This document shows, one piece after another, positions 1 through 7,721 of a stretch of DNA of 62,927 bases. The stretch is from contig JAFVOR010000049.1 of NCBI GenBank assembly GCA_017505725.1, forward strand, positions 1 through 62,927, in the 5' to 3' direction. The translations under genes were made by a program, and so were the position numbers. Position 1 is the stretch's first letter. Every line of letters begins with the position of its first letter. Under the pieces are notes generated by a model. That model was not told where the DNA came from. It did not search any database and saw only the letters and a program-made list of their open reading frames with translations. This stretch comes from Alistipes sp. (GTDB lineage: Bacteria; Bacteroidota; Bacteroidia; Bacteroidales; Rikenellaceae).

Positions 1-1326
1 CTCTCGCCTTACAATGGCTCGTGGCACGCAGCAGCCGACAAGTATGGTGCGTGGGTGCGTTCAACTTGGTGGGAGCGTCAGGAGGTTCCTCAGTGGGTGC
101 GCGAGATGAAGTCGTGGCAACGTATCATCTTCCGTCATCAGTACGGAGAGCAATTCTTCAAATATTCCGATTTGTATGGTCGCATTCAGCAGGTGGGTGA
201 GAGCGTTGGCGCGAGTGCTGTTCACGCCTTTGGATGGTGGAAAGAGGGTATGGATAATTGCTACCCAGACTTCACTCCAGACGATAGCCAAGGCGGTGAC
301 GCAGGCTTCCGCGAGGCGATTCTCAAATTCAAGGAGAGCGGTCAGAAGTTGATGGTCTATGCCAATGGTCGCTTGATGGATACCAAAAGTAAGTACTACA
401 ATAGCGCGGTAGGTCGTAAGATAAGCTACAAGAGCCCGGGCGGCCCTGAATTTATCGACCAATATCGTTTCTCGGGACGAGGCACATATACCGCAGAGTA
501 TCAAGCCGTATCGTTTGCTATGGCCGACGCACGCGCACCCGAGTGGCATCAGCATATGAAGAACTTGGCAATGCGAGCCTATAAGAATGGTGCCGACTGC
601 ATCTTCATCGACCAGCTAGGCAAGGGCTTGCGACAGATGGTGCCGTGGGACTTGTCGCGCGAGTTCCCCGTGCCGCACATACGACTTTTGGCCGACAACT
701 CATACCTCTTGAAGGATATTCACGACTATATCAGCAAGGAGTGCGACCCGGAGTTTGGCCTCGGAACGGAGATGCTGGCCGACTTTACGGCTATGCGATG
801 CGACTTTGTTCACATCATCAAGATACAGCCTGGTTATGAGAATTTCGCTGAATTGTTCCGCTACACCTTCCCCGAGGTGCCATTCTCGGACCGCCGCATT
901 CGTGACGATCACAATGTCAAGCCGCGCGTAAATATGACCCTAATAAAGGGTTTGATTAACGACATCGAGATTTATCGTTGCCGCGACCTTATCGACAAGA
1001 CCCCTATCTATCAGGCATATCTGGCGCAGGTAAACGCCATCCGCGAACGATACAAGGAGTGCTTTCAGTATGGCACCTTCCGCGACGTCTTGGGCTTCGA
1101 CAACTCAAACACGGAGGTGCAGGCAAAGGGATTCTGGGGCAAGGATAAAATGGTTGTAGTTGCCACTAACGAGTTTGACAAGTCGACGCTTTCGACCAAA
1201 ATCTCAGTACCCGGCTATCGCTATGTAGAGTCTTCAACTCTCGGCAATGGCGAGGTAGCAAAAAATGGCAAGAAGGTAAAGTTGGGTCAGTATGATGTAG
1301 CTGTACTTCTCTTTGAAAAAGAGTAA
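1..1326 (+). CDS. DUF6259-type glycoside-hydrolase-like protein, C-terminal part (5' end outside window)
   Basis: The reading frame is open from base 1, so the true start lies upstream; the GTG at 55 is only the first possible start codon inside the window. The visible part resembles a TIM-barrel carbohydrate-active protein of the DUF6259 type: a Phe-Gly-Trp-Trp segment, a Tyr-Pro-Asp-Phe segment, then a strand ending Met-Val-Tyr-Ala-Asn-Gly, and later acidic motifs such as IFIDQLG and LGTEML that could sit at barrel strand ends. The last 70 or so residues look like a small beta domain. DUF6259 proteins are common in Bacteroidetes polysaccharide loci, but their substrate is not established. 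The family call rests on recalled similarity, so it is tentative. A strong terminator follows the gene. Confidence 0.6.
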   Translation, partial: LSPYNGSWHAAADKYGAWVRSTWWERQEVPQWVREMKSWQRIIFRHQYGEQFFKYSDLYGRIQQVGESVGASAVHAFGWWKEGMDNCYPDFTPDDSQGGDAGFREAILKFKESGQKLMVYANGRLMDTKSKYYNSAVGRKISYKSPGGPEFIDQYRFSGRGTYTAEYQAVSFAMADARAPEWHQHMKNLAMRAYKNGADCIFIDQLGKGLRQMVPWDLSREFPVPHIRLLADNSYLLKDIHDYISKECDPEFGLGTEMLADFTAMRCDFVHIIKIQPGYENFAELFRYTFPEVPFSDRRIRDDHNVKPRVNMTLIKGLINDIEIYRCRDLIDKTPIYQAYLAQVNAIRERYKECFQYGTFRDVLGFDNSNTEVQAKGFWGKDKMVVVATNEFDKSTLSTKISVPGYRYVESSTLGNGEVAKNGKKVKLGQYDVAVLLFEKE

Positions 1327-1348
1327 ATAGTGACTTGTGATATTTGTA

Positions 1349-1385
1349 GGGCTGTTCAACTTTTTTAGTTGAGCAGCCCCTTTTT
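1349..1385 (+). terminator. Rho-independent terminator after the DUF6259 gene
   Basis: A 12-bp stem (1349-1360 with 1368-1379, one G-U pair) with a T-rich 7-nt loop is followed directly by a run of T. It ends the upstream transcript before the mnmE promoter. Confidence 0.9.
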
Positions 1386-1414
1386 ATAGAGATTTATAAT
1401 TCCATATTTTTTTG

Positions 1415-1422
1415 TACCTTTG
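1415..1422 (+). promoter_or_regulatory. -7 box of the mnmE promoter
   Basis: TACCTTTG matches the Bacteroidetes TAnnTTTG consensus and lies 19 nt before the ATG at 1442. It overlaps the upstream in-frame TTG at 1412, which therefore cannot be the start codon. Confidence 0.75.
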
Positions 1423-1441
1423 CCTATCAAAAGTGAGATAT

Positions 1442-2770
1442 ATGCAGAGTAGAGATATAATCGTAGCACCGGCAACGGCTCTCGGAGGGGCTATTGCGGT
1501 AATCAGAATGAGTGGCGAAGGCTCGATAGCCCTCTGCAACCGCATTTTCAAGGGGCGCAAACCGCTTACCGAGGCTGCGTCACACACCATACACTATGGC
1601 ACCATCTGCGATGGCGAGCGCGTGGTAGACGATGTGGTGGTTGCAATTTTTCGTGCGCCACACTCCTACACAGGCGAGGAGTCGATCGAGATATCCATTC
1701 ACGGCTCACGCTATATCGCTTCGGAGGTTATTCGCCTCCTATGCGGACAGGGTGCGCGTATGGCCGAAGCGGGCGAGTTCTCGCAACGGGCATTGGCAGC
1801 AGGGCGCATAGACCTCTCGCAGGCCGAGGCTGTGGCCGACCTTATCGCCTCCGAGTCGCGTGCTGCTCACGCCATAGCAGCCACACAGATGCGTGGAGGC
1901 TACTCTACACTGCTCGATTCGTTACGCGAGGAGCTGCTAGCTGTGACCTCACTGCTTGAGCTCGAGCTCGACTTCTCGGAGGAGGATGTGGAGTTTGCCG
2001 ACCGCAAACGATTGGAGCAGATGCTCACAAAAACCGATGGCGTAGTGACACGCCTGATGGAGTCTTTCCGTGTGGGAAATGCCATACGCGAGGGTGTTGC
2101 AGTGGCTATCGTGGGTCGACCAAATGTCGGCAAAAGTACCCTCTTGAACCGCCTCGTGGGCGACGATAGGGCTATGGTGTCGGATATTGCAGGTACTACA
2201 CGCGACACAATTGAGGAGAGCGTAGTGATTGATGATATCCGCTTCCGCTTTGTCGATACTGCGGGCTTGCACGATACCGAGGACCGCCTCGAGAAGATGG
2301 GTATCGAACGCACCGAACGGGCCATCCGCGAAGCACAGGTGGTGCTCTATATGATGGAGCCGACGCAGGCAGAACTTGAGCTGCCCAAGCTTGATGCAGA
2401 GCAGACTTTATTGCTGGTTGTCAACAAGATAGACATATCGACCGAGCGAAATATCGAGGATGCCATCTATATCTCGGCACGAGAGGGTGAAGGCATCGAT
2501 GCGTTGCGCCGAGCACTACGCAATACGGTCGACACCGAGGGATTGTATAGGGGCGAAGTTGTGGTGTCTAATATGCGCCACTTCGAGGCCTTGAGCCGCG
2601 CTCACCACGATATCGAGGCGGCACTCCGCGCCTTGGAGTCGGGCATCTCGGAGGAGCTCCTGGCCGAGGACATCCGCTCCGCTATCACCGCCCTCGCCGA
2701 AATCACCGGCCACATCACCTCCGACGACATCCTTCGCAACATCTTCTCCCACTTCTGCATCGGGAAATAA
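1442..2770 (+). CDS. mnmE: tRNA modification GTPase MnmE
   Basis: MnmE works with MnmG to install the carboxymethylaminomethyl group on wobble U34 of certain tRNAs in the cytoplasm. The 442-residue product has the N-terminal folate-binding domain, the helical domain, and a G domain with Walker A GRPNVGKS (225-232), GTTRDT (251-256) and DTAGL (272-276). It ends in the diagnostic C-terminal CIGK that carries the catalytic Cys. Length fits the family. The ATG at 1442 is chosen because the -7 promoter box at 1415-1422 overlaps the longer TTG reading. It is a single-gene unit between a terminator and an inverted repeat, and the next gene is a foreign-looking TIR protein. Confidence 0.97.
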   Translation: MQSRDIIVAPATALGGAIAVIRMSGEGSIALCNRIFKGRKPLTEAASHTIHYGTICDGERVVDDVVVAIFRAPHSYTGEESIEISIHGSRYIASEVIRLLCGQGARMAEAGEFSQRALAAGRIDLSQAEAVADLIASESRAAHAIAATQMRGGYSTLLDSLREELLAVTSLLELELDFSEEDVEFADRKRLEQMLTKTDGVVTRLMESFRVGNAIREGVAVAIVGRPNVGKSTLLNRLVGDDRAMVSDIAGTTRDTIEESVVIDDIRFRFVDTAGLHDTEDRLEKMGIERTERAIREAQVVLYMMEPTQAELELPKLDAEQTLLLVVNKIDISTERNIEDAIYISAREGEGIDALRRALRNTVDTEGLYRGEVVVSNMRHFEALSRAHHDIEAALRALESGISEELLAEDIRSAITALAEITGHITSDDILRNIFSHFCIGK

Positions 2771-2831
2771 TTTTTACATTGCTAAATACGAGACAGTCAA
2801 CCAAATCCGTATGGGTAAGCAAGTGTAAAAA
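2771..2831 (+). terminator. Imperfect inverted repeat after mnmE, terminator-like
   Basis: TTTTTACATTGCT (2771-2783) pairs with AGCAAGTGTAAAAA (2818-2831), and an inner ATACG/CGTAT pair (2786-2790, 2808-2812) extends the structure. The A/T-rich outer ends would give U-runs on both strands. The exact role is inferred. Confidence 0.5.
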
Positions 2832-2901
2832 ATAAGGGCTAAAGAGAGTCTACCTTATTCAGGAAAAGACACACCGTACAACAAACTAAGACTTTATTGT
2901 T

Positions 2902-5151
2902 ATGAAATGTCCCAAATGTAATTCAGCAAACATAAGATACAGAGAAAATAGAAAGAACTATATTTGCGATGACTGCGATTTTGTATTTACTCAAAGTACA
3001 CAGGATAGGAAACGTATCTTTGTGAGTTATGGGCATGATGAATACACTACATTCGCCTATAGACTTGCTGATGCTTTGAAACATTCAGGATATGATGTAT
3101 TTATAGATAGAGACGGGATCCGCAATGGAGAGCAGTGGGAGAATAATCTAGAAGAAGGGCTTAAGTGGACGGGGGCAAATGCTGATAATGGTATCTTCTT
3201 GCTGCTGATGACTCCATATTCTGTAAGACGTCCTGACGGATACTGTCTAAATGAGATTGCCTATGCTATAGATATCAAATTGAAGATCCTTCCTATTATG
3301 CTAAAGAAGGTTACGCCCCCCTTGTCTATATACAGGCTTCAATATTACGATCTCCAGATTGAATGCGACAATATTGACGACACCATCGACACGAATATTA
3401 ACAAGATCGTCAATTTGTTGGAAGGTGAAATCTCGCTGGATGATACCGGTTACTTCCGCACATTGGAGAAAGACCTCGATCCAATTGAATTCAATGATGA
3501 ATTGCAACTATATTCCAAGAATTTTATAGGAAGAGAATGGGTTTTCAAACTCATTCAAGATTGGGTACAAAAAGATAAGCAAGTATTGCTGATTACCGGA
3601 ATGCCAGGATTCGGTAAATCTGCTATTTCCACACACTTATATCAAATGATGCCTAACATTGTTGGTTTCTATATGATTAGAAGAAACGACAATGAAAAGC
3701 TTTCTCCTAAACGTTTATTTTCAACATTAGCCTTTCAGATAGCGTCGCAGATTCCAGAATATAGCGAATACATATCGCGATTGAACATCACGGATCTTAA
3801 GTCAAACTGCAATGATTTTGCCTTTTTCAATAGGTTGATTTCTGTTCCATTGTCATCTATTAAGATTGAGGGGGAGAGGGTCATCATAATTGATGGAGTT
3901 GACGAAGCAGAACAAAATGGCAAGAATGATATGGCTGCATTGCTGGGGAATTGCATAGAGCAACTGCCTAAGAATATTAAATTTATTATTATGACTAGGC
4001 CTATTCCAACATCAACACTTCCATTTATATCGGCTGATATTGTCAATCTTGATGCAACAAGTGAAAACAATTTGTCAGATATAAGGGAATATATACGCAC
4101 CTCTAATCTAAAAATCAGCGAGCAGGTTATGAACGAAATGGTCAAGTTGTCCGAGGGGTCCTTCCTATATACCAAATATCTGTGCGAAAACTATGTTGAG
4201 GGTTCGCGGGAGCAACTACCCAAAGGTTTGTCGAGCTATTATTTCAGGTATTTCTCTAACTTGTTCGATTTAGATGATTACGAGAGTTCGCGAGCATATC
4301 TAGAGTTGCTTTTGGGCTCTCCGAGACCACTGTCGGTAAAAATGATTGCATCAGTGACTGGAACATCAACCAATGTTGTCCGCACCTTCGTCAGGAAGAT
4401 GGGCGCACTTCTGCAACAGGTAAATGGCAGATTAAAATTGTATCATTCTTCACTTGGAGAGTGGCTGACAGATGAAGAGCAATCTGCAATCTTCAGCATT
4501 GATCATCTGCAAGGAAGACAGGTCGTTTTTAAGTACATCAAGGACATTATATCGCAAAGTTCAGAGTTTACTCTTGACGAATATGAAACTTATACTTCGG
4601 AGATAGATAAACAGATAGGAATGACTTTCTCTGATGAGATTATCAAACTGTATCTGGAATTATTGATTCTGTCCAATGATTGGAAATCTTTTATAGACCT
4701 TAACTTATGGTATTGGGGGGTGCCGTATTCAAGAAGTGATATCAAGGAGTCATTAGCCAATGCATGCAGCAACTATTATTCGGAAATTTCCAAACAACAG
4801 AATTGCTTGGAGTTGTATAATGTTCTTAAGACAAGGTTTAAAAAATTTGTAGATGGTATAATGAATGGAGGTATATCAGGAATGACTCCATATATGGCTT
4901 TTTTAACTTATGATCTGAGAACAATATTAAGAGCAGAGCTTAATGCCGAGTGGTTGGAACTAATATGTCGAGCCACTTCTGATGCATTTCCACTCCCACA
5001 AATAAAGATACTTACTTCCGGATATTCTCATGAAGATGGAATTTGTGGTATGTTCGCTGATGAAATATGTGACATAATTGATACAGTGAGAAAAACCGGT
5101 AAGATCAAGGACAAAAATATTCTTGAGTGGATGGCCGGTCTTTTGGATTAA
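2902..5151 (+). CDS. Zinc-ribbon / TIR / STAND NTPase protein, probable anti-phage effector
   Basis: This 749-residue protein has three recognisable parts. Residues 3-25 form a CxxC-N15-CxxC zinc ribbon. Residues about 37-152 are a TIR domain beginning RIFVSYGHDEY, with a candidate catalytic Glu at 118 in YCLNEIAYA, the helix position used by NAD-cleaving TIRs. Residues about 205-450 are a STAND/NACHT-like NTPase with Walker A GMPGFGKS (233-240), Walker B VIIIDGVDE (327-335) and a sensor-like IIMTRP. The rest is helical, starting with a winged-helix-like segment, and probably senses the trigger. By family knowledge such proteins bind an invader cue, oligomerise and destroy NAD. The gene is clearly more AT-rich than mnmE and stands alone, which suggests horizontal gain. 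The actual trigger and NADase activity are inference. Confidence 0.85.
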   Translation: MKCPKCNSANIRYRENRKNYICDDCDFVFTQSTQDRKRIFVSYGHDEYTTFAYRLADALKHSGYDVFIDRDGIRNGEQWENNLEEGLKWTGANADNGIFLLLMTPYSVRRPDGYCLNEIAYAIDIKLKILPIMLKKVTPPLSIYRLQYYDLQIECDNIDDTIDTNINKIVNLLEGEISLDDTGYFRTLEKDLDPIEFNDELQLYSKNFIGREWVFKLIQDWVQKDKQVLLITGMPGFGKSAISTHLYQMMPNIVGFYMIRRNDNEKLSPKRLFSTLAFQIASQIPEYSEYISRLNITDLKSNCNDFAFFNRLISVPLSSIKIEGERVIIIDGVDEAEQNGKNDMAALLGNCIEQLPKNIKFIIMTRPIPTSTLPFISADIVNLDATSENNLSDIREYIRTSNLKISEQVMNEMVKLSEGSFLYTKYLCENYVEGSREQLPKGLSSYYFRYFSNLFDLDDYESSRAYLELLLGSPRPLSVKMIASVTGTSTNVVRTFVRKMGALLQQVNGRLKLYHSSLGEWLTDEEQSAIFSIDHLQGRQVVFKYIKDIISQSSEFTLDEYETYTSEIDKQIGMTFSDEIIKLYLELLILSNDWKSFIDLNLWYWGVPYSRSDIKESLANACSNYYSEISKQQNCLELYNVLKTRFKKFVDGIMNGGISGMTPYMAFLTYDLRTILRAELNAEWLELICRATSDAFPLPQIKILTSGYSHEDGICGMFADEICDIIDTVRKTGKIKDKNILEWMAGLLD

Positions 5152-5491
5152 TGTACATATCTGATATAGAACACTAAGTTTTAATTATCACATTTTTTAT
5201 ATATATGTTGAAGAGACTTTTTGGATTTGACACGGCACAGACCACGGTCAAGAAGCAGTGCTGTTCCTGTTGAAATTCATATTCATCTAAATCTTTACAC
5301 TCGAATCTGAGTCGTGATAATTGAAACATAACAAAATTTGCCGCTTGAGTTTTTTTTAGCAATAGCACGAAAATTGATAAAGAGCTGGTGAGTTGTGCAT
5401 TTTTACGCACTCAGCAACGGAGTATTGGAAGTGGCTATGATGCCATAAGAAAGAATTATCGATTTTTTAATTGTTAATAAAAAATAGTTAT
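5152..5491. other. AT-rich intergenic stretch between the TIR-STAND gene and the rubredoxin promoter
   Basis: About 340 bases without a convincing gene. It holds only the short NCS2-like ORF at 5205-5273 and some degenerate coding-looking sequence with stops. No terminator with a clear T-run was found after the TIR gene. Confidence 0.5.
5205..5273 (+). pseudogene. Short ORF resembling the first residues of an NCS2-family permease
   Basis: An ATG at 5205 opens a 23-codon frame starting MLKRLFGFDTAQTTVK and then ends QCCSCC-stop. The first 16 residues resemble the start of NCS2 (AzgA-type) purine permeases, but the following membrane segments are absent. It could be a leftover from the event that put the TIR gene here, a genuine Cys-rich small peptide, or chance. 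No clear ribosome-binding site is seen. Confidence 0.25.
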
Positions 5492-5499
5492 TATATTTG
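5492..5499 (+). promoter_or_regulatory. -7 box of the rubredoxin promoter
   Basis: TATATTTG fits TAnnTTTG, and a TTG at 5471-5473 lies 18 bp upstream at about the right place for the -33 element. The transcript would have a leader of roughly 45 nt before the ATG at 5549. Confidence 0.75.
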
Positions 5500-5548
5500 C
5501 AGTAGGAAAAGAGATATAACAGAATATTAACAACTAATATTTACAACT

Positions 5549-5707
5549 ATGGAGAAATATGTTTGCACACTTTGCGGCTGGGAGTACGACCCCGCAGTAG
5601 GTAACCCTGAGAACGGTATTGCACCGGGCACCCCTTTCGAGGAGATTCCTGAGGATTGGACTTGTCCTCTTTGCGGCGTAGGCAAGGAGCTCTTCGAGAA
5701 GGCTTAG
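5549..5707 (+). CDS. Rubredoxin
   Basis: A 52-residue cytoplasmic electron carrier that binds one iron through four cysteines. Both CxxC knuckles are present: CTLCG at residues 6-10 and CPLCG at 39-43, with the family hallmarks WEYDP between them and EDWTCP before the second. Rubredoxins in anaerobes pass electrons to rubrerythrin or superoxide reductase, and neither is in this window. It has its own promoter and a bidirectional terminator 20 nt after the stop, so it is a single-gene unit. Confidence 0.97.
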   Translation: MEKYVCTLCGWEYDPAVGNPENGIAPGTPFEEIPEDWTCPLCGVGKELFEKA

Positions 5708-5727
5708 TCTACGCATCACCACACACA

Positions 5728-5760
5728 GAAGAGGGTGTCCAAATTTTGGACACCCTCTTC
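5728..5760. terminator. Bidirectional terminator between rubredoxin and the GNAT gene
   Basis: GAAGAGGGTGTCC with its mirror GGACACCCTCTTC makes a stem of at least 13 bp with a short AT loop, serving the convergent genes on both sides. It is also the first part of a longer dispersed repeat. Confidence 0.85.
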
Positions 5761-5803
5761 TTGTAAGAATTTATATAACAAAAGCCGTTTTGAAACTGCT
5801 CGC
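5728..5803 (-). repeat. Dispersed intergenic repeat, copy A
   Basis: The hairpin plus 43 adjoining bases recurs at 27218-27297. Outside the hairpin 36 of 43 positions match, and all seven differences are transitions. In both places the element starts at or within about 25 nt of the stop codon of a leftward gene. Confidence 0.8.
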
Positions 5804-6951
5804 TACAACGCCTTCGTAAAGGCACGACGACGCTTGTGCTGGATATGGTCAAACTCGGCAAAATTGGCAAGACTCTTGTGATTGGTCTCCAGAATAGCGG
5901 TGGTCTCGACACGCTGGATACCATAGCGAGTGAAGTATGGTGTCATCTCGTTGAATATGAGAGCTGTAACACCCTTGTCCTGATAGTCGGGGTGCACGCC
6001 AATCAAGAGCAGATCGAAGTCTGTGATTCGCTTTGCCTTGAGAGCCTTCAGCAGATGAAACCATCCGAATGGAAAGAGTCGTCCGCGACACTTGCGCAGT
6101 GCCTCAGATAGCGAAGGCATACCCAATCCCACAGCCACAATCTCGTCGTTCTCGTTCGCAACCATCGTAACAAAATCGAAGTTGAGTAGCGGGAAGTACA
6201 TATTGCAGTAGTACTTTTTCTGTCGCTCGGTCATAGGCTGATAGTTGTAGATCTTCCGGTATGCCTCATCCAAGACATCGAAGTAGCTGTAGCCATATCT
6301 GCGCTTCAACTCACGGGAGTTCTTCACCTTCACCGTATGGAGCTTGTTACGGGTTGCCACAATATTCACCAGACGCTTCATACGCTCGGGAGCCTCGGCT
6401 GGAGGGGTAATTTGATACTCTATCCAATCGGTCTCCTTGACCAATCCGTAACGCTCGTAGTGGGCTATATAGTAGGGGTGCGTATAGAGACTTGCCATAG
6501 GCGCACTATAGTCGAAGCCCTCTATCAGCAGGCCCTGATGGTCGAAGTCTGTGAAGCCGACAGGGCCATTCAGGCAACTCATACCCCGCGCTCTACCCCA
6601 CTCGGCCACAGCGTCGAGCAACGCCTTGAACACCTCGTAGTCGTCGATACATTCGAACCATCCGAAGCGGCACTTATTCACGCCCCACGCCTCGTTGGCA
6701 CGATGGTTGATGATGCCCACAATGCGACCCACAATCTTCTTGTCGCGATAGGCCATATAGATCACATAGTCGCACACCTCGAGTGCGGGATTGCTCTCAG
6801 GGCGGAAGGTATTGATCTGGTCGATGATGATGGGTGGGCAGTAGTAGGGATTTCCCTTGTAAAGGTCGATGCCGAACTTTACAAAGCGCAAGAGGTCGCA
6901 CCTTGAAGTCACCTCTTTGATAGTAATGGGGCTAGTTGTGGTAGTAGCCAT
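5803..6951 (-). CDS. GNAT-fold acyltransferase-like protein (YghO/BcerS-like)
   Basis: A 382-residue soluble protein. The N-terminal half has the GNAT-like run YMAYRDKKIVGRIVGIINH, and the C-terminal part has a second acetyl-CoA-site-like strand-helix segment (LLIGVHPDYQDKGVTALIF). The sequence CLNGPVGFTDFDHQGLLI is typical of a group of uncharacterised Bacteroidetes proteins related to YghO. The substrate is unknown. It is transcribed toward rubredoxin, and the two share the bidirectional terminator. The leader upstream of the ATG is about 250 nt to the next gene, and only an imperfect -7 box (TATCTTTA) near 7034 is visible. Confidence 0.75.
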   Translation of the reverse strand: MATTTTSPITIKEVTSRCDLLRFVKFGIDLYKGNPYYCPPIIIDQINTFRPESNPALEVCDYVIYMAYRDKKIVGRIVGIINHRANEAWGVNKCRFGWFECIDDYEVFKALLDAVAEWGRARGMSCLNGPVGFTDFDHQGLLIEGFDYSAPMASLYTHPYYIAHYERYGLVKETDWIEYQITPPAEAPERMKRLVNIVATRNKLHTVKVKNSRELKRRYGYSYFDVLDEAYRKIYNYQPMTERQKKYYCNMYFPLLNFDFVTMVANENDEIVAVGLGMPSLSEALRKCRGRLFPFGWFHLLKALKAKRITDFDLLLIGVHPDYQDKGVTALIFNEMTPYFTRYGIQRVETTAILETNHKSLANFAEFDHIQHKRRRAFTKAL

Positions 6952-7203
6952 ATCTCTCTATTTGGGTTTGTTTATATCTGTTATTGCTCGTTTGTTGGCA
7001 CTCGTCTGCTCGATTGTAGCCACCAAATCGAGCGTAAAGATATACATTTTTTCGCAATGACAACAACAAACGCAAGCAGATATTCACCACATACCGAACC
7101 ACTCACACGCAAAAATTCGGGCAAAATCTGCATCGCAGAGATAGAAATACGAGCGATCGCCACTCTATAGCATATAGAACAAATCTCTAAAAATTTGACC
7201 ATT

Positions 7204-7638
7204 ATGTTGATTACTATTTCACTTTTGATTCTTGTATATATGATTATGGGCAAGGATACCTCGAAACTACTTGAAAAGGTTAGGAACATCGACCTGCGAG
7301 GCAAAATCAACGCCTTGATGGAGAGATTGCGTCCCTGGGCATTGAAGGCCGGGCGCATAGCCTCGCGCCCACTATTGCAATTCTACTATGTGATGGACGA
7401 CGAGAAGACCTCGACGGTTGACCGCGTGCTTATCTATGCCGCCATAGCCTACACCATCTTGCCTATGGACCTTATTCCAAAGGCCATCTACAAGTTCTTG
7501 GGTATCTTGGACGATGGCGTGGCTCTGCTCTATGTCTATCGCAAGATCAAGGAGCGAATCACACCCGAGATCAATACTAAAGTGGAGGCTACACTCGACG
7601 AGTGGTTTGGTGTCGAATACGAGATGGTGGGCGAGTAA
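7204..7638 (+). CDS. DUF1232 (YkvA-like) small membrane protein
   Basis: About 144 residues. An N-terminal hydrophobic segment (LITISLLILVYMIM) is followed by a basic helix and the DUF1232 core YTILPMDLIPKAIYKFLGIL-D-D-G, the family signature. DUF1232 proteins are found widely next to membranes, without a settled function. The ATG at 7204 is preferred over a TTG at 7195 because the hydrophobic segment begins right after it. A perfect bidirectional terminator follows. Confidence 0.85.
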   Translation: MLITISLLILVYMIMGKDTSKLLEKVRNIDLRGKINALMERLRPWALKAGRIASRPLLQFYYVMDDEKTSTVDRVLIYAAIAYTILPMDLIPKAIYKFLGILDDGVALLYVYRKIKERITPEINTKVEATLDEWFGVEYEMVGE

Positions 7639-7660
7639 TAGATGCCACTCCGACAAACAT

Positions 7661-7697
7661 AAAAAAGATGCAAGAGACGACCTCTTGCATCTTTTTT
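7661..7697. terminator. Bidirectional terminator between the DUF1232 and GH28 genes
   Basis: AAAAAAGATGCAAGAG (7661-7676) pairs perfectly with CTCTTGCATCTTTTTT (7682-7697) around a 5-nt loop, giving a U-run on either strand for the convergent genes. Confidence 0.95.
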
Positions 7698-7721
7698 ATA
7701 GAGTATATCCCAATTGTTCGG

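Noticed and set aside
5174-5410. 78-codon minus-strand frame after the TIR gene
   Set aside because: Low-complexity composition, no start signal, no family resemblance.
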